Assembly: GCF_016195855.1 (NCBI RefSeq)
Contig: NZ_JACPYU010000020.1
Location: 88,855-152,854, forward strand
Length of the DNA stretch: 64,000 nucleotides
Direction: 5' to 3'
DNA from: Aquabacterium sp.
Lineage (GTDB): Bacteria; Pseudomonadota; Gammaproteobacteria; Burkholderiales; Burkholderiaceae_C
Shown: positions 18,456 through 26,932 of the stretch, piece after piece
Position numbering within the stretch: position 1 is the first letter of the stretch
How the letters are laid out: each line of letters starts with the position of its first letter
Program-made: the position numbers and the translations under genes
The notes under the pieces: generated by a model
Told to the model about the DNA's origin: nothing
The model's database searches: none
What the model saw: the letters and a program-made list of their open reading frames with translations, nothing else

Positions 18456-20563
18456 GTGGAAGCAAGGTCCATGGAGGTGTCGGCGCTGGCGGGGCTGTGG
18501 CTCGGGCTGGCTGACAGTTTGGGCAGGCGCAACTCGACGCGGGTCCCGTCCGGGGCCGACTGGAAGGTCAAAGTGGCGCCAATGCGTTGCGCGCGTTCAC
18601 GCATGATGCGCAGGCCCACGTGAGTATCGTCAGGCGGGCCGGACTCGACATCGAAGCCACAGCCATTGTCGGACACGGACACGCACCACGCAGGCTGGGT
18701 CTGCACATCGACCCAGACCTGGGTGGCCTGGGCGTGCTTGCGCACATTGGACAAGCACTCCTGCACGATGTGCAGCACCTGGATCTGCACATCGGGCGGC
18801 AAAGGCAGGCCCTGGCTGTGCAAGGTCAGGTGGCCGCGCAAGCCGGACTGGAGCTCGAACTTGGACAAGGTCTCGCGCAGGGCGGGCTCGATGTCTTCGG
18901 CATGCGTGCGCACGCGGAAGTGCAACAACAACTCACGCACATCGCTGTAGCTCTCGCGCACGCCGGCATCCAGCTCGTTCATGCTGGCCTCGATGCCCTT
19001 GTCATCGCCACGCATCATGGCGTCACGCAGCAACTGCATCTGGATCTTGAGGAAGGCCAGGGACTGGGCAATGGAATCGTGCAGCTCCTGGGCCAGCATC
19101 TGACGCTCTGCCGCCACGGCAGATTCGCGGTCCAGCGCCGCTGCGCGCAGGCTTTCCATGGCACCGGCCAGGTGGCTGGCCAGGGCCTCGAACAGGCCCC
19201 GCTCCTCTTCGCTGAAATGCGGGTCGCCCCGGAAGAAGAGCTCGACTTCGCCCAGCACACGCTGATGCAGCCCCAGAGGCACGGTGACCAGCGTGGTGTA
19301 GCCCGCCTTTTCACAGTGGTCCTTGACCGTTTGGGCAGCCGAGGCCTTGGTCAGCGCACGCGCAGCGTCCTGGATCGGGATCACGCGGATGCCGGGCAAG
19401 CCGCCGGCCTCGACCCGGGCGCCACACAGGCAATCGCCCGAGAGCACGCATTGCTCATCCTCGGCCATGATCTTGGGCAGGCAGTCGCTGGCCAGCAACA
19501 CGTAGCGCTCGTTGGCCTCGTCCGACCAGCGGATGGCGACCGCATCGGCATGGGCAATGCGGCGCATCTGCTGCGCGAAGCCCTGGGCCAGGATTTCCAG
19601 CTTGTCGGCCTTGGCCACGAAGGCGGCCACTTCGTACAGTGCGCTGAGCCGCGCCTGCTTGATCTCCAGGCCAGCCGTCTTTTCCTTGACCTTGAACTCC
19701 AGGTTGTCATAGAGGGACTGCAGGTTCTCGGCCATGCTGTTGAAGCCCGACGCCAAAGCGCCCAGCTCGTCCTCGGTTTCAACCGTGACACGCGTCGCAA
19801 AGTCACCTTGCTCGATGCGACGCAAACCCTGCTGCAGGCGCGCGATGGGCTCCAGGATCACGACATGGCCGGCATACAGCATGGCCAGCGCGCTCAGCAC
19901 GGCCAGCGCCATCATGGCCAGCTGGAAGGTGTGCAACAGGGCTGTCCAGCGCGCAATGTGCCGCTCGATGGCCGACACGAAGGCATCGATGCGCCCCACG
20001 AAGTCATCCACATTGCCCCGCAGCGAGGCTGAAATCGGCGCACCGCGCCCAATCTCCAGGGCCTGAGCCCGCAGCACCGCCCAGTCCTCGTTCACCCCTT
20101 TGAAGCCGGCCAGGGTGTCGTCATCCCAAGGCACGGTCAAAGGGCGCCCCGGGTCACCGGTGCGCAACAGGGTCAGGCTGTCCTCGAAATCCTGGAGCCG
20201 TTTCTGGACGTCGTGCAGGAACTCGGCACGCTCGACCGTGGGGTGCTGCAGGCTCAAGGCAAGCTGGTAGCTGCGCATGCGCATGCGGCCGGCTTCGTTC
20301 ACCGCCGCGGCGCCCCCCTCCAGTTGCCAGGTCACCCACAGCGTCAGGCCGATGGAGGCCAGGGCCAGCACCAGAAAGACGCCGCCAATGGCCAGCAGCT
20401 TGGATGCCAAGCCCTTTCTGACCATGCGCGCGCCCATGCTGCCAAGCGCATCCAGGGCGTCACTGCTTGCTGCGTCTGCGCCGTCTGTCTGTTGCTGAAT
20501 GTCGTCCGAAGAGGCTGCCACCTGTGCTCCATCAAGGCCCATGCCCGGATTCAAGGACCCCAT
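18452..20563 (-). CDS. narX: Nitrate/nitrite sensor histidine kinase NarX
   Basis: 703 residues. Transmembrane helix 1 (about 56-78) is followed directly by the periplasmic nitrate-sensing P-box (VNEAGRMRMRSYQLA, 88-102). Then come transmembrane helix 2 (about 215-237), HAMP (238-290), a GAF-like module with cysteines at 361, 372, 378 and 380, and a HisKA_3 dimerisation domain with phospho-accepting H495 (ELHDSIAQSL). The C-terminus is an HATPase (DNGCGFD, GLRIMRERA). It controls narL-dependent genes. It sits 47 bp downstream of moaA. Confidence 0.94.
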   Translation of the reverse strand: MGSLNPGMGLDGAQVAASSDDIQQQTDGADAASSDALDALGSMGARMVRKGLASKLLAIGGVFLVLALASIGLTLWVTWQLEGGAAAVNEAGRMRMRSYQLALSLQHPTVERAEFLHDVQKRLQDFEDSLTLLRTGDPGRPLTVPWDDDTLAGFKGVNEDWAVLRAQALEIGRGAPISASLRGNVDDFVGRIDAFVSAIERHIARWTALLHTFQLAMMALAVLSALAMLYAGHVVILEPIARLQQGLRRIEQGDFATRVTVETEDELGALASGFNSMAENLQSLYDNLEFKVKEKTAGLEIKQARLSALYEVAAFVAKADKLEILAQGFAQQMRRIAHADAVAIRWSDEANERYVLLASDCLPKIMAEDEQCVLSGDCLCGARVEAGGLPGIRVIPIQDAARALTKASAAQTVKDHCEKAGYTTLVTVPLGLHQRVLGEVELFFRGDPHFSEEERGLFEALASHLAGAMESLRAAALDRESAVAAERQMLAQELHDSIAQSLAFLKIQMQLLRDAMMRGDDKGIEASMNELDAGVRESYSDVRELLLHFRVRTHAEDIEPALRETLSKFELQSGLRGHLTLHSQGLPLPPDVQIQVLHIVQECLSNVRKHAQATQVWVDVQTQPAWCVSVSDNGCGFDVESGPPDDTHVGLRIMRERAQRIGATLTFQSAPDGTRVELRLPKLSASPSHSPASADTSMDLAST

Positions 20564-20610
20564 TGTCCCTCGCCGGGCAAAACCTGATCAAGCCAGGCCG
20601 CCACATGGGC

Positions 20611-21594
20611 CTATCCGCCCGTCTGGGACATGAAACGCACGATTTGCTGAGGGCGCTCGTTGAACTCGTGCCGCTCGGGTTTGGCGGCAATGCCAGCCAG
20701 GATGGCCTGGGTCAGCTCGGTGTCGCTGGCGCCGGCACGCAGCATCTGCCCCAGTGGCACCCGGTCGTTTTGCCCCAGGCACAGGTACAGCGTACCGTCC
20801 ACGCCCAGGCGAACGCGGTTGCACGACGCGCAAAAATGCCGGGACATGGGCGTGATCACCCCCAGGCTCATGCCACCATCGCTGGTGCACCAGTAGCGTG
20901 CAGGCCCTGCGCCCTGCCCCAGCACCTGTGGCAACAGGCCGTGCTCACGGGCCAGGTCCTCACCCAGGCTGGACAGGTCCACGCCCTTGCTCGCCTGCCC
21001 GGTTTCGCCCACGGGCATGGGCTCGATCAGGCGCAGCACGAAGCCCTGCTCGATGGCAAACGCCACCATGCGCCGGACTTCGTCCAGGTTCACATCGGCC
21101 TGCACGACCATATTGAGCTTGATCGGATCGAAACCGGCGGCGCGGGCGGCGCGCAGGCCATCCAGCACGTCCGCCAGGCAATCGCGCCCGGTGATGCGCG
21201 CAAAGCAGTCGCGATCCAGCGAGTCGAGGCTGATGTTCAGGCGCTGCACGCCAGCCTCCAGCAGCGGGCGCGCATGGCGAGCCAGTTGCGTGCCATTGCT
21301 GGACACGGACAGGTCTTTGAGCCCCGGCAGCGCCGTCAGGCCACGTGCCAGGTCTGCCACACCGCGGCGCAGCAAAGGCTCGCCGCCCGTCAGGCGCACT
21401 TTGCTGACGCCCTGGGCCACGAACAGGCCCACCAGACGGGTCATTTCGTCATGCCGCAGCCAGTGCTCGGGCTCCTCGAAGCCTTTGAAGCCCTTGGGCA
21501 TGCAGTAGGTACAGCGCAGGTCACAGCGGTCTGTCACGGACACGCGCAGGTAATCAATGCGGCGCTGGAAGGAATCAATCAGGCGGGAGCTCAT
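20611..21594 (-). CDS. moaA: GTP 3',8-cyclase MoaA (molybdenum cofactor biosynthesis)
   Basis: 327 residues from the ATG at 21594; a GTG seven codons upstream is the alternative. It is a radical SAM enzyme with C24, C28 and C31 in the CDLRCTYC motif, a second Fe-S cysteine set (HFCASCN and a Cys further on in GTLYLC) and the diagnostic C-terminal Gly-Gly (SQTGG). It makes the first intermediate of molybdopterin, needed by NarG. A single moaA heading a nar cluster suggests a dedicated copy, with other moa genes elsewhere. Confidence 0.95.
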   Translation of the reverse strand: MSSRLIDSFQRRIDYLRVSVTDRCDLRCTYCMPKGFKGFEEPEHWLRHDEMTRLVGLFVAQGVSKVRLTGGEPLLRRGVADLARGLTALPGLKDLSVSSNGTQLARHARPLLEAGVQRLNISLDSLDRDCFARITGRDCLADVLDGLRAARAAGFDPIKLNMVVQADVNLDEVRRMVAFAIEQGFVLRLIEPMPVGETGQASKGVDLSSLGEDLAREHGLLPQVLGQGAGPARYWCTSDGGMSLGVITPMSRHFCASCNRVRLGVDGTLYLCLGQNDRVPLGQMLRAGASDTELTQAILAGIAAKPERHEFNERPQQIVRFMSQTGG

Positions 21595-21731
21595 GTTGCA
21601 CAGCCTCATTGCCACGGGAAAACGGGCAATTTGCCTGCACTGTAGTCAGGCGGGCGCTGGTTGCCTATCGACCTGAAGGATTAGTCCCTGGCGATATCAC
21701 CACAAGGCTGCAGTCGTGATCACAATACGGC

Positions 21732-22247
21732 ATGCGCCCGACACTTCAACCCGTTGCCCCCAGCATCGATGACCCCATCGAGTTGCTGATGGCCTGCCAC
21801 GACAAGGTGCGGCGCTTCGCCGGCCTGGCGCTCAGGCTGCGCGATCACCTGGCCGCCAAGGGCCCGGACAAGCAGGCCCAGGAGGCTGCGCAGTCCATCC
21901 TGCGTTACTTCAACATCGCCGCACCGCTGCACCACGATGACGAAGAGGTGGACCTGTTTCCCGCATTGCGGCAACTGGCCATCGGTGAGCTGGATCAGCA
22001 CGTGGCGCAACTGGAAGCTGAGCACACCGAGTTGGCCGTCCTCTGGCAGAGCCTGCAGGCCTGGCTCAGGGCCACGGCAGAGGGCCAGCCCCACCCGGCA
22101 CCCGATACCGTCGAGGCCTTTGCCCACCGCTACCAGGCCCATGCCCAGCGCGAGGAAGACCTGGTCTACCCTTTTGCGGCACGCCTGACCGCCACCCAGA
22201 TTGGCGGCATCAGCGCGGCGATGGTGGCACGCCGCACGGCAAGCTGA
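21732..22247 (+). CDS. Hemerythrin HHE-domain protein
   Basis: 171 residues, four-helix hemerythrin-like fold. Candidate metal ligands are H24 in ACHDKVRRF, the LHHDDEEVDLFP motif (His/Asp/Glu, about 66-77), HVAQLEAEH and the final HRYQAHAQREEDLVYP. Such proteins bind a diiron centre and are involved in O2, NO or iron-redox handling. It is divergent from moaA with a 137-bp intergenic region. A role in NO or oxygen stress linked to denitrification is inferred from position only. No good Shine-Dalgarno site is seen. Confidence 0.82.
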   Translation: MRPTLQPVAPSIDDPIELLMACHDKVRRFAGLALRLRDHLAAKGPDKQAQEAAQSILRYFNIAAPLHHDDEEVDLFPALRQLAIGELDQHVAQLEAEHTELAVLWQSLQAWLRATAEGQPHPAPDTVEAFAHRYQAHAQREEDLVYPFAARLTATQIGGISAAMVARRTAS

Positions 22248-22278
22248 GGCCGCCTCACCCTGGACGATGGGCCCAGGC

Positions 22279-22305
22279 AAAAGAAAAGGGGCTCGAAAGC
22301 CCCTT
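22279..22305 (-). terminator. Terminator of the PEP-CTERM gene
   Basis: On the minus strand AAGGGGCT-TTCG-AGCCCCTT forms an 8-bp perfect stem with a UUCG-type tetraloop, followed by TTCTTTT. It lies 35 bp after the PEP-CTERM stop codon. Confidence 0.85.
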
Positions 22306-22339
22306 GGTGCGACCGTACCCCATTCAGGGCAACAAGCCA

Positions 22340-24457
22340 TCAAGCCTTGGTGGATTTCACCTTGCGGCGCCACAGCAGCACCATCGCACCGCTGACCGTC
22401 AGCAGCACGGCCGAGGGCTCGGGCACGGCGGTCGGGCCGCCGGCGATGCTCATGGCCGTGGCCTGCGGCAGCACAGGTGCCGAAACGGCAATCAGATGCC
22501 CACCACCCGTGCCGAAGGCATAGGTCTGGCCGCCAAGGTAGGCGTTGCCTGCCACGGTCGGGTCATAGTAGACATTGAAGGGGCTGTTGATCGAGGCCAG
22601 CTGAGACAGGCCGCCTTCCAGCTGGATATGGCCCACGTACAGGGCGCCACCGCTGACGCCATTGCCATCGGTCAGCACATACTGGCTGGCGGAACCCAGC
22701 ACCAGTTCAGACCACGCAAAGTTGTTCTGGTAGGCGCTGCGGCTTGCGCCCAGATCTGCACCGGCCAGTGCCAGTTGCTGCGTGCCGCTGCCTTCCAGGC
22801 GGAGGGTGGCTTCATCGGTGTGCCAGGCGTTCGCTTGCAAGCTGCCGTTGAGAAAGTTACCCGACACGTTGAAGGTGTCGGCACCTGCCGTGACCCAGCC
22901 TGTGCTGCCCACCACGAAGTCCTTGAAGGTGTTGCTCGCGCCTTCACTGCCGTAGTGCCCTTGCACCGTCAGCTTGCTGCTGATGGCCACCGTACCGGCC
23001 TGCGCCAGCAGGTCGCCACTGGCACCGATGGTCACGCGGGCCGCGTTGAGCGAGCCGCCCGTCTGCACAGCCAGTTGCCCCCCCTGGATGGAGGCGGTGC
23101 CCACTGTCATGCTGCCATTGGTGACCACCTGGCCAGCACTTTGATGCAAGCTGCCGGTGCCCTGCACCAGGCCGTTGTTGACGAAGGTACCCGCCACGGT
23201 GATCTTGCCCTGGTTGAGCACGGTGCCTTCGTTTTGCAGCATGCCGCTGGCGGTCACGTCGACCGTACCCTTGTTGGTCAAGGTGGCGCCATTGAGGTTG
23301 ATCACCTGGCCCGTGGAAGCACGCAAGACGCCCGTATTGGTCAAGGTCACGCTGTTGGAGAGGAATTCGCGAACATCCAGCACGCCGGAGTTGGTCACCG
23401 TGCCCATGTTCTGCAAGCCCACGCTGTTGAGCGTGCCCTTGACATCCAGGACACCGCCAGCGTAGTTGCTGATGAACCCGTCGTTAGCCTGGGTGTAGCC
23501 GGCGATCACCTTCAGTTGCGCGTAGTTGCGCAAGGTGCTGCCGTACTCCAGCTTGACCACACCGGCCTTGGCTTCGCCGAAAGCGAAGTCCCGGTTCAGT
23601 ACCAGACGCCCTTGCGCGCTGCTGTTGACGAAGGTGCCGCCCGTGAAGTCGTAGCTGCTGCCCTGCGCCAAGGTGAACACGCTGTCAACGGCCGTGATGG
23701 TGCCGCGGTTGATCAGCGTGCTGCCAGCGGCATTGTTGAAACCGTAGCCCGCCTTGATCGACGCCCCGGACTCATTGATGATGGTGCCTGTGTTGAAGAC
23801 GCCAGAGGTGCCGAGCGTGGCGCCACTGCGGTTTCGCAAGGTGCCCTTGTTGTTGATGGTCGCGTTGGCCAGGGTCTGGAAATCAGCCCGGTTGTCAAGG
23901 GTGGCCCCCACGTTGTTGTTCAAGGTGGAGGAGACCAGCCGGAAGCTGCCATTGTTGATCAGGCTACCGCTGTTGTTGAAGGGTGCCGAATACCCTTCGA
24001 ACGACCCATTGTTGGTCAGCCTGGCTCCGGCCATGTTGTTCACAACCGCATCGGCCCTGATCTTGCCGTTGTTGGTCAGGCTGCCCACGTTGTCCAGCGA
24101 CACCGCGGCGCTCACACCCACGATGTGAAGCGACCCGGTGTTGGTGAACGACTTGTTGTTCGTCAGGCGCGCGTAGGACTCGAAGGTGTAGGCATTGCTG
24201 AAGTAGCTTGCATTGTTGGTCAACACGCCCTGGCTGCTGAGGCCATCCAGGCCCACACGCACAAAAGCCCCCTGGATCACCCACTCATCCCCCGCAGGAG
24301 GGGTGCTATCCAGTGTGCAGGAGAAACAGGACGGAAGGTAAACGACAGCGGCCTGGGCGGACGACTGCACCGACAGACCCAGCCCCACGATGGATACCAG
24401 ACCGATGGAAGCATACAGACGCGATGTGCGGCTGAGTGCTGGAGCAAATGGCTTCAT
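22340..24457 (-). CDS. PEP-CTERM surface protein with Asn/Gly-rich beta-solenoid repeats
   Basis: 705 residues from the ATG at 24457. The N-terminus has a signal peptide (positive start, hydrophobic stretch, cleavage near AQA-AVVY). Residues about 70-480 contain many roughly 20-residue repeats built on LTNNG, LINNGSF and TLNNN, as expected of a right-handed beta-solenoid. Residues about 480-670 are non-repetitive. The C-terminus carries a PEP-CTERM sorting signal: VPEPSAV, a hydrophobic helix and a WRRKVK tail. It should be processed by an exosortase encoded elsewhere. Function is unknown; matrix or adhesion are possible. A terminator follows. Confidence 0.85.
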   Translation of the reverse strand: MKPFAPALSRTSRLYASIGLVSIVGLGLSVQSSAQAAVVYLPSCFSCTLDSTPPAGDEWVIQGAFVRVGLDGLSSQGVLTNNASYFSNAYTFESYARLTNNKSFTNTGSLHIVGVSAAVSLDNVGSLTNNGKIRADAVVNNMAGARLTNNGSFEGYSAPFNNSGSLINNGSFRLVSSTLNNNVGATLDNRADFQTLANATINNKGTLRNRSGATLGTSGVFNTGTIINESGASIKAGYGFNNAAGSTLINRGTITAVDSVFTLAQGSSYDFTGGTFVNSSAQGRLVLNRDFAFGEAKAGVVKLEYGSTLRNYAQLKVIAGYTQANDGFISNYAGGVLDVKGTLNSVGLQNMGTVTNSGVLDVREFLSNSVTLTNTGVLRASTGQVINLNGATLTNKGTVDVTASGMLQNEGTVLNQGKITVAGTFVNNGLVQGTGSLHQSAGQVVTNGSMTVGTASIQGGQLAVQTGGSLNAARVTIGASGDLLAQAGTVAISSKLTVQGHYGSEGASNTFKDFVVGSTGWVTAGADTFNVSGNFLNGSLQANAWHTDEATLRLEGSGTQQLALAGADLGASRSAYQNNFAWSELVLGSASQYVLTDGNGVSGGALYVGHIQLEGGLSQLASINSPFNVYYDPTVAGNAYLGGQTYAFGTGGGHLIAVSAPVLPQATAMSIAGGPTAVPEPSAVLLTVSGAMVLLWRRKVKSTKA

Positions 24458-24644
24458 GACTATTCCCAGAGTGAATGATTTTGTTGGTCCGAGTGACGTT
24501 GAGGGCAACCCCAACCAACCCATTCGAACCAGGTCAGCCGTGCCACGTCTGTGTGTCAGGCATTTTTACAAATCAAAATCTTGCGTCCATCCCTAACCAT
24601 ACGTAGCTTAACGATGTCTGCGCACCACAATCCATTGACCTTGG

Positions 24645-25373
24645 TCAACGGCGCACGTCGTAATAGAAGTGATCTGCCGCCCGGCGGTTGGTGCCTTCGA
24701 AGATTTCCTTGACCAATTGCGGGTTGTGCCACAGGTACCAGTCGCCAAAAGTATCGAATTTGCGACAGGACGTGGTGATGCCGTGGCGGCGGATCGTGCC
24801 ATAGCGTTTTCCCTGAAGCCTCCCGTGGGCCTGCAGACGCAGGGCAAAGTCGATGTCCTCCACGCTGATCAGTGCTTCGTCGAAGCCACCAACGGCCTCG
24901 AAGTCTTCGCGACGAAACCAGAACATCCCCGCCGACACCCCCCGCTTGAGCACGTAGGGCACCACCACCAGCATGCTGAAGAAGATCCCCAGCGACATGC
25001 GTTCGGGCCACATATAGGTACCACCCCCGATATAGCGAGGGTCGTGCACGTGCCGCAGGATGGCCGACACCGTACCGGGGGCCATCCAGCTATCGGCATC
25101 GAGCGTGACCACGGCGGGCGCCGTCGTGCCCCGCACGGCCGCATTGCGCACCGCGGCGATGCACCGGGTGTCATTGACCACGCAGCGCGCCCCCATGGCT
25201 TCGGCCATCGCCTGGGTCCGGTCCGTGCAGCGGTTGAGCGCCACGACCACCTCCACCGGCACCGATGCCAGGGCGGCAGACGCCTGGATGCTGTCGAGAC
25301 AGCGCTGGATGAACTTCGCTTCGTTGTGAGCCGGGATGGCCACGGCAAGCCTGGGAGTCGAGGACGGTTGCAT
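24645..25373 (-). CDS. Family 2 glycosyltransferase
   Basis: 242 residues from the ATG at 25373. The GT-A fold is recognisable: AVAIPAHNEAKFIQRCLDSI at the N-terminus, VVALNRCTDRT, the nucleotide-sugar site LDADSW (DXD type), and GGFDEALISVEDIDFALRL for the acceptor/catalytic region. There are no long membrane helices apart from a hydrophobic patch (SLGIFFSMLVVVPYVL), so it is probably peripheral. Substrate is unknown. It is upstream of the PEP-CTERM gene in the same orientation (187-bp gap), so a role in surface glycan is possible. An FNR-like box lies about 62 bp upstream. Confidence 0.85.
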   Translation of the reverse strand: MQPSSTPRLAVAIPAHNEAKFIQRCLDSIQASAALASVPVEVVVALNRCTDRTQAMAEAMGARCVVNDTRCIAAVRNAAVRGTTAPAVVTLDADSWMAPGTVSAILRHVHDPRYIGGGTYMWPERMSLGIFFSMLVVVPYVLKRGVSAGMFWFRREDFEAVGGFDEALISVEDIDFALRLQAHGRLQGKRYGTIRRHGITTSCRKFDTFGDWYLWHNPQLVKEIFEGTNRRAADHFYYDVRR

Positions 25374-25428
25374 GGTCTGAAGCCAATCGAGGTTGGGCGC
25401 ACGACAAAGGTGTCGCCCTGGATTTCTT

Positions 25429-25442
25429 TTGATCTGGATCGT
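25429..25442 (-). promoter_or_regulatory. FNR-like box upstream of the glycosyltransferase
   Basis: TTGATCTGGATCGT shares its first 12 bases with the box before narK1 and matches eight of ten consensus positions. It is about 62 bp before the glycosyltransferase start. A chance match is possible. Confidence 0.35.
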
Positions 25443-25650
25443 ATTCGAGATCCGCCACATCACCATCGCGATTCACCGCATCTGAACCTCACCCTACTCA
25501 GATCAGGGTCTGTTTTCTTGATCTCCCTACAGTCGCGTCCATGGCTGGCTCACCCGGTGTGCATTCAGGACGAGACCAGTCACAGCAGCCAAAGGCCCCG
25601 CAGTTCAGGCTTGTGGCGTTGTCAGACAAATGTTTTCCAGGAGACCTGCG

Positions 25651-26826
25651 ATGTCCAAATATGTGAAGGGCTGGCTGATGCCGGCGTTGTCGGTGTTGAT
25701 GATGTGGATGGTGGCGCATGGCGGCTGGTGGATGTGGGCGCCATGGGCCTTTGTGCTGACGGTGTTCTTGTCGGCCGACATGTTCATGCCGCATGACCTG
25801 TCCGAGCCCCCCAAGTACCAGAACGCGTTTTTGCTGAACCTGCCGCTCTATACGATCCTGCCGCTGCTGGCCGTGCTGAACTTCATGGTGCTGTGGATGT
25901 TCGGCTCCGGTGACATGCTCGGCTTGGGTGCCTGGGTGCAGCAAAACCTGGGCATGGACCTGTTTGCCGCGCGGGCCAGGACCGACCACTGGGGCATGTG
26001 GGCCGGCTGCATCCTGGGGGTGGGCCTGATGAACGCCGTGGGCGGCACCGTGACCGGCCATGAGCTGACCCACCGCTCCGGCAAGTTCGATCTCTTCATG
26101 GGCCGCTGGATGCTCGCCTTCACGTGCGACACCACGTTCGCCATCGAGCACGTTTACGGTCACCACGTGCGTGTGGCCACGCCGGCCGACCCCGCCACGG
26201 CACGCCGCGGTGAGAGCTTCTACAAGTTCACCGTGCGCTCGACCATCCAGAGCTATGTGCATGCCTACCAGCTTGAAAAGGCGCGCCTGGCCAAGCTGGG
26301 CAAATCGGTCTGGAACCCGTTTGCCAGCCCCTTCCTGCGCGGCAACATCGAGAACATCGCCTTGTTCGTGGCGGCGTATTACATCGCGGGCCTGCCTGGC
26401 CTGGCTTTCTGGGCGGTGCTGGCGTTTGTCGGCAAGCAGTACCTGGAGATCACCAACTACTTCGAGCACTATGGCCTGGTGCGCGTGCCCGGTGAGCCCG
26501 TGAAGCCCCGCCACTCGTGGAACTCCAACCACTGGGGCAGCACCAATGTGCTCTACAGCCTGGCGCGCCACTCGCACCACCATGCCGAAGGTGAAGCCCC
26601 CTACTGGACGCTGCACGCCTACCCCAACGCGCCCATGCTGCCTGCAGGTTACCTGGGCATGCTGTTGATCGCGCTGGTGCCGCCCCTGTTCAAAAGCCTG
26701 ATGACCCCCGCTCTGAATGAATGGGATGAAAAACAGGCCACCCCCGCCGAACGCAAGCTGGCACAGCAAGCCAGCCGTGAGAGCGGCATGGCAGGCCTGA
26801 AGATCATCAACGCCAAGCTGGCTTGA
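25651..26826 (+). CDS. alkB: AlkB/XylM-type membrane diiron monooxygenase
   Basis: 391 residues with about six helices. AGGAGA lies 6 nt before the ATG. The three histidine boxes of membrane diiron hydroxylases are present: HELTH (137-141), EHVYGHH (166-172) and RHSHHH (306-311), plus the NYFEHYGL block (269-276) shared by AlkB and XylM. It would hydroxylate a terminal methyl group of an alkane or alkyl-aromatic at the cytoplasmic membrane. The next gene encodes a XylA-type reductase and no rubredoxin is nearby, so a XylM-like enzyme is as likely as a classical AlkB. The substrate is not deducible. Confidence 0.88.
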   Translation: MSKYVKGWLMPALSVLMMWMVAHGGWWMWAPWAFVLTVFLSADMFMPHDLSEPPKYQNAFLLNLPLYTILPLLAVLNFMVLWMFGSGDMLGLGAWVQQNLGMDLFAARARTDHWGMWAGCILGVGLMNAVGGTVTGHELTHRSGKFDLFMGRWMLAFTCDTTFAIEHVYGHHVRVATPADPATARRGESFYKFTVRSTIQSYVHAYQLEKARLAKLGKSVWNPFASPFLRGNIENIALFVAAYYIAGLPGLAFWAVLAFVGKQYLEITNYFEHYGLVRVPGEPVKPRHSWNSNHWGSTNVLYSLARHSHHHAEGEAPYWTLHAYPNAPMLPAGYLGMLLIALVPPLFKSLMTPALNEWDEKQATPAERKLAQQASRESGMAGLKIINAKLA

Positions 26827-26932
26827 TGAGCGGACACGCCCAGTGAAGTAAACGTGCGCCGGATTCATTCGGCGCACACCCCGACCGCAGGCCCTTGGGG
26901 CTTGCGGTCATTGTCTTGACAGGACCCTCATC

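Noticed and set aside
22340..24457. Repeated strings such as TTGTTGGTCA that could suggest a CRISPR-like or direct-repeat array
   Set aside because: They encode the LTNNG protein repeats in a single open frame, with variable spacing and sequence.
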